64,000 nucleotides of DNA from Chrysemys picta bellii (lineage: Eukaryota > Chordata > Testudines > Emydidae), in contig NC_088792.1 of assembly GCF_011386835.1 (NCBI RefSeq), forward strand, positions 114,734,421 to 114,798,420. The letters run 5' to 3'. Position numbers and translations under genes: made by a program. Position 1 is the stretch's first letter. The number at the start of each line of letters is the position of its first letter. A model generated the notes under the pieces. That model saw nothing but the letters and a program-made list of their open reading frames with translations, did no database searches and had not been told where the DNA came from. This document shows positions 56,559 through 64,000 of the stretch, in pieces.

Positions 56559-57045
56559 AAGTCTAAGGCATTTTGGGGCATTACCACAATGCAAAAATTT
56601 ATAACAAATTGAAAGATTTGTTTTTGAGACCTTTTGTACTTTCAGGAAGTTAGCTATATGCTTCCTATTAAAAATCAATGTGAGCTTCCTCATTTAAACA
56701 AAACAAAACAAAAAACACCTTAAGTGATATTTTCATTTCTGTGTATCCACACTTTAATAAGATTGGTCCAAATGCTATAGTGCTTAATCAAGCAAAACTC
56801 CTATAGTATTGCTGAGTTAGGGTCTGCAGAATTTGATCTTCCACATAGCACACAGTATCTAAGATTAATATGCATTAATACAACTATGGACTAATATCTG
56901 TTCTTAGACCTCTAAAGCAAATCTGCAAATGAGTGAATATGTTGTGTGACATATACATGTGTGACCCTAGGACCTCCTCTAGACACAGAGCCCCTCCATA
57001 TAATAACTCACATCAAGTCTGACATTCATTGCCCCAACATGCTGT
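56559..57045. other. Unassigned stretch
   Basis: A (CAAAA)n tract lies near 56697. No recognised feature. Confidence 0.35.
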
Positions 57046-58068
57046 TGTCATAATATATATCTCAAAGGTGTCATGTAAGGTGTCATACACAAACTGGTGA
57101 CACGTTGGTCCCAACAGTCATTGTGTGATGCCTGTACGGGTTGGGTACAAAGAATTATAGATATGTGCTGAAAATATGTTATTAAAATGTGTTTGGGAGG
57201 CAGAACATAAAACCGAGCCTGCCCTAGGCAAAGGAATGTGTATGTACCTGTCTGACCAGATTGGTTACTGGCAGAGGACAATGCAAGTACATTTACAAAT
57301 AAGGTAAACAAAGCCATCAAGCTAAGCAAGTGGGGAAGAGGACTGTTTAACAATCACACCAGGGGACAGAATCTGCAGCCCGGGAAGCCTTCCTGGCTCT
57401 TGAGGCAATGACAATGGACTTCGAGTAATATAAGGGGAGCAAAAAGACCTTTTAGTTATCCAATACTGAGGGGACATAGGGCACAGCATGCTCGGAGCCT
57501 GTGAAAGTTGGATCCCATAGTCTGAAGGGCTAGGGATGCTGATAACTTAATGTAAGGAAGAAAACTGCTTCAGCAAAGATTGTATCTTGCTAAGATAAAG
57601 TTTTCATCACTAGAAAGCAAGTTCTGTTTTATTTGTAACCTGGTCTGTCTCTTTTACTCTGGTTTAATGCACTTAAATCTCTGTTCTCTATTAATGAACA
57701 TATTCTTGTTCTCTTACAAAGCCCTCTGAGTGCTGTTTATTAAACTGAAGTGTGAGTATTCAGTTAACCTAACAGGCTGATGTGTGCTTTGTCCCTTTGG
57801 AGGCAGCAAACCTAATAATTTCTGTGAGTGTTCAGTGAGAGGACGGGACACTGCATGGGGAGGTCTATGGGAAACTTGGGAACTGGGGTTCACTGACTGT
57901 TACCTGAAAGGCAAAGTTTAGACTGGCAGAGTCTTGAAGAGTTTGCTGTCAAGTCAGAGAGGCTGGTGTATCTAGGAGCAGACACAGCTTAGCAGCAGCA
58001 AAGCTCTCACTACTGCTAAGGTAGAGGAGTAACACAGTGGCTCAGTTTGGGGTGTCCTGAGCATGACA
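57046..58068 (+). repeat. LTR-like element
   Basis: TGTCAT at the left and ATGACA at the right form a perfect 6-bp inverted terminus. A TATA-like taatataagg is near 57428. The 3' half resembles the element at 15975-16925 in layout. No target duplication is seen. It has no genes. Confidence 0.5.
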
Positions 58069-58346
58069 TCACTACATATCTCTAGCAATACACTAAAAGT
58101 TAGATGTGCATGCATTATGATCTGTATGAAACAGGGTGGCTTTCAGGATCTGCATCCAATCCAGATGTGAGAATGCACATTCAGAAACAAGGAGCATAGC
58201 TAAACATGAGATGAGTGTTTCATATCCATATATAAAATATAGGAACATGCAGTATTCAGAATGGACAGATATTGTCACATAATGAGTGTACACATTTATG
58301 TTGGCCCTAGGTGGAACAGTATACAGCATGCTCATTAGCTAACATA

Positions 58347-58625
58347 GGGTATGTCTCCACTGCAATTAAAAACCCATGGCTGGCCCGTGCTACCTGACTC
58401 GGGTTTGAAGGGCTCGGGTGAAGGGGCTGTTTAATTGAGGTGCAGATGTTTGGGCTAGGGCTGGAACCCAGGCTCTAGGACTCTGTGAGGGCTCCAGAAC
58501 TTGGGCTACAGCCTGAACCTGAACATCTGCACCTCAATTAAACAGCCCCTTAGCCAGAACTCCGTGAGCCCAAGTCAGCTGGCACGAACCAGACATAGGT
58601 GTCTAACTGAAGTGTTGACATACCC
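58347..58625. mobile_element. Foldback MITE
   Basis: Ends gggtatgtctccact and the complement of agtgttgacataccc are inverted. Inside, a perfect 28-bp inverted repeat lies at 58423-58450 and 58522-58549. ATA flanks both ends and may be the duplication. It is non-coding. Confidence 0.8.
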
Positions 58626-59227
58626 ATAGATTCAAGTTCATATGTAGTATACAGATCTTCTTCACTAGCATATTAATGTCTGAATGCACTGACAGAGTGC
58701 ATCATTTGGAACACATCTATGAGATCAGAGTGACATATCTTATGGGGGATATTCTTTGGTCCTAAACATCTCACATATTACAAACTCCTTTTTAAACCAA
58801 GAAAATTTCTGCCCCATGGAGATGAGATTTAAGCCACATTGGAAAATGACTGTCCATTTACACAGTATCAACAAGATATGACTAGATATAATTTTGTCTC
58901 TACACATTAAGTAAAGGATTATGAACTCAAGGAGAAGAAAAATATTTATTTGCATATATGTGTCTTATTTAATTCAGTCACAGCTAATCCATTTCTAAGG
59001 TTGTTGTCTTTTTCTCAGCTTTAAGTTTTACTTTAGATTTGAAAAATAGGAACACAAAGTCTGATGCTACTGATGCTTATAGATTTTGTCTCTGTTGACA
59101 GCACCAGAACTTAAAAGAAGTCTGCTTTAGCAAGGAGGGTTAATTTGGGTATCACAATTTGGTTTTATTTTCTTTGATGCCGAAGAAGGGAGGCTAGGCT
59201 CTATATATTACTGATGGAAAGTTGACA
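58626..59227. other. AT-rich stretch, nothing assigned
   Basis: No recognised feature. Confidence 0.35.
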
Positions 59228-59345
59228 GAAAGGACCTCATTCCTCTCTACACTTACACTGGTTGTACATGGGTGTAACTCCACTGACACCCAATGAAGTC
59301 TTCATTGCTCCTGATTTACTAGTGTGAATGACAGGAGAATAAGGT
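59228..59345. repeat. Palindromic short element
   Basis: acctcattcctctctacact (left) and gaatgacaggagaataaggt (right) are inverted halves. The centre is gtgtaactccactgacaccc. Confidence 0.6.
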
Positions 59346-59740
59346 TCTTAATTATTACCTCATTGTCAGAATCATCGGGTGGCCAGCTGAGGCAGGAGCA
59401 GGGGCTGGCTACTGTTGAAACAGGCACAGGCTAGAACAGGAGCAGGCGGGGGCAAGGGCCAGCTGAAGCAGGAACGGTTTGTTGAAACAACTGGCAATGG
59501 GAGTGTTCTCAGCCAGGTAGTAACATTGAGCAGGCTGGAGAGACTGCTTCCCTTAGGAACGTATATACCTGCGTTAGGATCATGTAGGAGGGTCCTCGCC
59601 TGTGATTGGCTGAATTCTGGGTGAATGGGCTGTGGCCTATCACAAGATCTTCAGGTAATTGCTTCTGATCACTCATCACACTCTCTGTCTCAGGAATGAC
59701 TCATCAGGCTGAAGCAGGCTCAGGCTCAAAGGTAACTCAG
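59346..59740. other. Unassigned stretch
   Basis: A GC-richer imperfect repeat of gcaggagcaggggctggcta-like units lies at 59385-59480. Confidence 0.35.
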
Positions 59741-60630
59741 GCCTGGTCTACACTAGGCGTTTATGTCGAAGTTAGCGCTGTAACATCAAATTAACCCTGC
59801 ACCCGTCCACACCGCGAAGCTATTTAGTTCGACATAGAGGTCTCTTTAATTCGACTTCTGTACTCCTCCCCGACGAGGGGAGTAGTGCTAAATTCGACAT
59901 GGCCATGTCAAATTAGGCTAGGTGTGGATGGAAATCGACGCTAATAGCTCCGGGAGCTATCCCACAGTGCACCACTCTGTTGACGCTCTGGACAGCAGTC
60001 CGAGCTCGGATGCTCTGACCAGCCACACAGGAAAAGCCCTGGGAAAATTTGAATTTGAATTCCTTTTCCTGTCTGGGCAGTTTGAATCTCATTTCCTGTC
60101 TGGACATCGTGGCGAGCTCAGCAGCACTGGCAACGATGCAGAGCTCTCCAGCAGAGATGGCCGTGCAATCTCAGAATAGAAAGAGGGCCCCAGCATGGAC
60201 TGGATCAGGAAGTCTTGGATCTGATCGCTGTGTGGGGCGATGAGTCTGTGCTTTCTGAGCTGCGATCCAAAAGACGGAATGCAAAGATCTACGAGAAGAT
60301 CTCTAAAGACATGTCAGAGAGAGGATACAGCCGGGATGCAACGCAGTGCCGCGTGAAAATCAAGGAGCTGAGACAAGACATTTTTTTTACCCAGAAGGCA
60401 TTTGCGGCTCCACCCAGAATTCCAATGGGCAGCGGGGACTGCGGGAACTGTGGGATAGCTGCCCACAGTGCACCACTTCCAATGTCGACGCTTTCCCCGT
60501 TACTGTGGACTCACAAAGTCGAATTACTGTCCTTAGTGTGGACACACACGTTCGACTTTGCAATATCGATTCCAAAAATTTGATTTAAGTAAAATCGAAC
60601 TACTCTCGTAGTGTAGACATACTCTCAGGC
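59741..60630 (+). mobile_element. Harbinger-type element, internally deleted
   Basis: The left end is gcctggtctacactaggcgt and the right end complements to gcctgagagtatgtctacac. The interior is rich in tcgac/gtcga motifs and carries a Myb/SANT-like remnant. It is about 890 bp with no transposase. A TTA duplication is not evident. Confidence 0.65.
60137..60375 (+). pseudogene. Myb/SANT-like DNA-binding domain remnant
   Basis: RKRAPAWT is in one frame and VLDLIAVWGDESVLSELRSK-type sequence in the next, followed by YEKISKDMSERGYSRDATQC and RVKIKELRQ. This is a trihelix/Myb-type DNA-binding domain such as accompanies Harbinger transposases. A one-base frame change occurs near 60200, and the reading is lost after KELRQ. 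Confidence 0.7.
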
Positions 60631-61702
60631 TTAGCCAACTCCTCACACTAGTACAATTCAATGTTATGAAAAATATCTATGCAGATTTTTTTAACTTAGT
60701 TTTATAAAGCAAGCTTGACAAAAACAGGGCAAGTTTAGATTGGTTCCCAAAATCAAAACTGCAAAGTGTCTGCTTTGAAGTATGAAATAGGAGATATAAT
60801 CTGTTCAGCTTCAGTACATTCTCTTCTGCAAGTCTGAAATATTTTTTTTATTATAAATTGTACCAGAAACTAAGCTATTACAATCTCTGGATGTAGTTAT
60901 TAAGACATACAGATTTTAAATGATAATACAAATGTGTGCAAAGTGAAAAAATACATTCTAATAGACAATCCCTCTGAAGTTGTTTTTAATTGAATGTGAA
61001 CGTGCTGAACCATGATGGCTAAGTGTTTCACTAAATCTTAGTAATTTCTGTTTCATTAAACTTTGGGTTTTAGTTCAAAAGTCATGGAATGATTCTAAAT
61101 CTTTTCTCTTAATAACAGAAATTGTTTCCTTTTTCCCTTGAATTGAGAACTTCTTGAGAAACTCTTAGATGTTTCTTTTCCATGTTCCCGGCAGATATAG
61201 AATGCATGTTTGCACACAGTATGCCATTAAGAAGATAAAATAAATATGGAACTTGTGTTTCCACAACTAATCTTCAAGTATTATCCTGAATGATATCATC
61301 TAAACATTTGCAGTGCCCACTGTCTTTATAATAATTCTTGTCTTCTACTTGGCGAGTCAATGTCTACTAGCATTTTTGAAATCTAGTTCCTTGTAGCTTA
61401 GTTTACCATGTAAATAAAATACACAATATTACGGAAACCTTCCCACAAAGAAACTTTTCTGAGCATTTTAGTTTGCAAGACTCTTTTGTGATAATTCTGC
61501 TATTAACCCACTATTTTCTATATGCACTGTAAACTGCTGTTTCACTGCATTCTTTGTTTAGGCTGCTTATTGGTGGTACTTGGTTATCTCACAAAGATAT
61601 GCACAAGTTTACATGGAACTCACCAAATGGTCAGACCAAAAACCAGATTGACCCCATTACTATCTGTAAAAAGCATAGATGGTCACTGTTAGATGTTAGA
61701 GT
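60631..61702. other. AT-rich stretch, nothing assigned
   Basis: No recognised feature. Confidence 0.4.
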
Positions 61703-62093
61703 CAGTGGCGGACTAGCCACTGGGCACGAGCCCCAGCCAATTGGGGGGACCTGGAAAAACAAATACACCCACACCCTGACCCACTCCTCCCACCCAGCAC
61801 TCCTGCCAGGGAATGGATCAGGGTGCGGGGGCTAGCCTCGCTCCCCCCACCCGCCCAGCACTCCTGTAGCTCCCAAACAGGAGCACCAGGCGGGAGGAGC
61901 AGGGCAAGCCCCCACACCCTGACCCCGGTCCCTGGCAGGTGCACCGGATGGGTGGGGCAAGCCCCTGTGCCCCAACCCCATTTCCCCATCAGGAGTGCCG
62001 GGGAGAGGTGGGGGGGGACTGCAGGCAGAAGAGGTGTGGAGGGGCCTCCATTTGCTCTGGCCCGGGGCCCCACAAAACCCTAATCCGCCCCTG
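61703..62093 (-). mobile_element. Non-autonomous hAT element, exact 8-bp duplication
   Basis: GTTAGAGT flanks both sides (61695-61702 and 62094-62101). Ends cagtggcggactag and the complement of ctaatccgcccctg agree at 12 of 14 positions. The interior is GC-rich with gcaccagg/ctggcaggtgcac-like units that create overlapping frames. Confidence 0.85.
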
Positions 62094-62271
62094 GTTAGAG
62101 TATATAGAAGTGCCAAGTGTGGCAGTGATCAGGAACTACTAATGGGAATGATTAAGATTAAAGTTCAAGAAAAAGATAGGTGCAGTTGGAGTCAAATTCC
62201 ATCTTGACAGGTTAAAAGGATAGTTCTGTGAGGGTAGCATGATGCTTGGAGGGCATTTTAGGCATTAATTT

Positions 62272-62800
62272 GTGATGATGAAGAAGATCTCACTACAAAC
62301 TGGATGGGAAATATTCAAGGAAGTGAGACAAAATATAGTGGAGGACATTATTGAAAGGCATAAGCAAACGAGGAAAAGCTGGACAAGCAATGGAACAAGA
62401 ACATTACAGGAAAAGTGTAAACCAGCCAAGACTTCTGGGAAAGCAGTAGAAGTAAAAGCATTCTGCAAAACGGTGAAGAAATCACAAAGATCAGAAAAGC
62501 CAATGTTTTGGAAAGAAGAGGCTCAACAACTAGAGGAGGTTACAACTGAAGGAGGAATCAAGAAAACAAGATATGAAAACAATATATAAAAAGGTTAAAT
62601 TGCTGGGAAACACAATCAGGCCAACAATGCAAGTGGTAAAAAATGCTACCGGTGACTGGAAACCAATGCTGAAGAGCTGATGTAATATGGAAGGAGCATT
62701 TTGATTGCTGAACCCTGCAGACCATCCAAGTTAACATAATGGATCAATATTTGTAAATAAAACTAACAAAGAATATTTGAACATCTCCTTTAAAAAACTT
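62272..62800 (+). pseudogene. RTE-like LINE relic: region between endonuclease and RT
   Basis: An open stretch of 105 codons reads WEIFKEVRQNIVEDII, then FWKEEAQQLEEVT. Past its stop, GNTIRPTMQVVKNATGDW and WKEHFD (about 62688) continue across frames. This order (WEIF..., basic segment, FWKE, K-tGdW, WKEHF) is what I recall for the linker of RTE-like non-LTR elements. It may belong to the same family as 45700-46520. Confidence 0.5.
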
Positions 62801-64000
62801 AATTTCCCACTCATCACAGTAGCAGATTAAAGCAGGTCAATAATTAAGAATTTTTACATTATTTTAATTCCTTATTTGTTGATGCTGCAAATCAATATCT
62901 AAGAGAATATGAGAGAATGCACCTGGAGGAAGTTAAAGGAAGCAAAAAACATCTGGAAATTTATGATGTCATCTTGATAGGAAGAGAGAAGTCATCAACA
63001 GGAGCTACTTTATGCTTGTCTCGGGGAAGAAACACTCCGATAGTCTGGACCACAGGCAGTGAGCTAGTGCTATAGGTTACTCCTTTTTATTGGGGAAAAA
63101 GGGTCGGTCTCATTCGTGAGGAGGCAAATGCTGCCTTTTCAATCATCCTGCAAAATGGTAATCCAGGAGCAAGACCTTTCTGGATGAAGGCTGTATAATA
63201 TTAGCTGCTTTCTGCTTGAATCCGAAGGACAGGGTAAAATGGGATTAAATTCTAAACGAAGTTGAACACTGACATTTGCCCTCAAAATAATCTTAATTAT
63301 GCTATGAACTTCAAAGCTGAGGAAGCTTTGTTCTGTAGACTCACCAGGCTCTGGCGGGTTCCTTGGCAGCACGCATATGTGGGAAATCATTAAACTCAGT
63401 CAGTTATTACTGACATTTGGACATGCCTAAGGGGTTCTACACCACGTGTATTTATAAAGATAGATAGATAGAAAATACAACTCATATCACAAAGTACAGA
63501 TATTTACTATCGTGTCAGTAAGCATACACAAAACGACACCAGCAAGTTACATTGCAGCTCAACCCCACACTTTATTCACATTGCTGAGATCAGAGACTAC
63601 TTGTGTGAATAACTACCACTAGTGCGGATAATAAATTTGGCCCTAAGACATTTTAGTAATGGGAAAAAACTACCTGGACTAGTCTGTCTCAATCCCATTT
63701 TCTGTATTTTTTCCATTTCGCTTAATCCCATTTCCATTTATTTTATAATATCCTTTAGCCCAGTGTTTCTCAACCAGGACCAGCTTGCTGCCTTCCTAAA
63801 CTGTGTCAGGGAGATCTCAGAGACTGGTGGTGGTCCATGGACTTGAGGAAAAAAACACTACTTAACAAGAACCTTTGCTAGAAAAGAGTTCATGGGGCAT
63901 CCAGCTATCACCCCAAAACCACATCACTTTTTCTTTACTAAAATCTTACATCCTCACAATGTTAGAACATACGGAAATGAACAACTAAGGGATACAGCCA
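62801..64000. other. Unassigned stretch to window end
   Basis: It may contain further decayed LINE sequence up to about 63000. A short (GATA)n tract is at 63461. An 83-codon minus-strand frame at 63139-63390 has no recognised relative. Confidence 0.35.

Larger units (their letters stand above)
13375..64000 (-). other. MOCOS: MOCOS intron or upstream region (inferred)
   Basis: This is everything 5' (minus strand) of the recognised MOCOS exon. The preceding exon should end with the first two bases of an Arg codon and carry the glycine-rich and PLP-lysine segments. I did not find it, so the intron may exceed 50 kb, swollen by the provirus and other insertions. A missed exon cannot be excluded by eye. 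Confidence 0.5.

Noticed and set aside
63139..63390. 83-codon minus-strand frame
   Set aside because: No family resemblance and no splice context; not a MOCOS segment.
1..64000. CRISPR arrays, operons, ribosome-binding sites, prophage
   Set aside because: The window is vertebrate nuclear DNA; no regularly spaced repeats or prokaryotic gene organisation are present.

Overview
The window reads as nuclear DNA of a reptile, most likely a cryptodiran turtle. It has AT-rich non-coding sequence with scattered short exon signal. It carries a tRNA-headed SINE whose tail resembles the CR1 3' end (46967-47142), CR1 LINEs with the turtle-type 3' end (13925-14343, 54045-56558), MIR-type SINEs, and many non-autonomous hAT- and Harbinger-type elements. 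No bacterial-type gene organisation is present. Family names come from memory of repeat sequences; no database was searched.

Only one host coding segment is recognised. It is a 77-nt exon on the minus strand (13298-13374) with good splice sites, whose 25 codons match molybdenum cofactor sulfurase (MOCOS). The neighbouring MOCOS exons were not found, so 1-13297 and 13375-64000 are read as intron sequence on either side.

The largest element is a complete 8.0-kb gammaretrovirus-like endogenous provirus on the plus strand (36528-44530), antisense to MOCOS. It has two nearly identical LTRs, a 4-bp target duplication (ATAG), a primer-binding site matching tRNA-Asn, an intact gag, an in-frame UAG between gag and pro-pol, and a pol and env each broken by one stop and one frame change. 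Both frame changes overlap C6 runs.

The second notable element is a ~2.5-kb transposon-like unit (20680-23190). It carries a broken minus-strand gene with an N-terminal cysteine-rich finger and conserved acidic blocks. Imperfect inverted repeats flank it, and four copies of a stress-response (ATF4/CEBP-type) motif lie just upstream of its start codon.

Region by region: 1-13 kb holds a Harbinger-type MITE with a nested hAT element and an LTR with a nested hAT element. 13-31 kb holds the MOCOS exon, LTR-like elements, the unclassified transposon and an antisense LTR carrying two DNA elements. 31-36 kb holds hAT elements and palindromic short elements. 36.5-44.5 kb is the provirus. 44.6-64 kb holds relics of an RTE-like LINE in two separate pieces, a long hairpin, a solo LTR with an exact 5-bp duplication, a long decayed CR1, a Harbinger-type element with a Myb/SANT remnant, and a hAT element with an exact 8-bp duplication.
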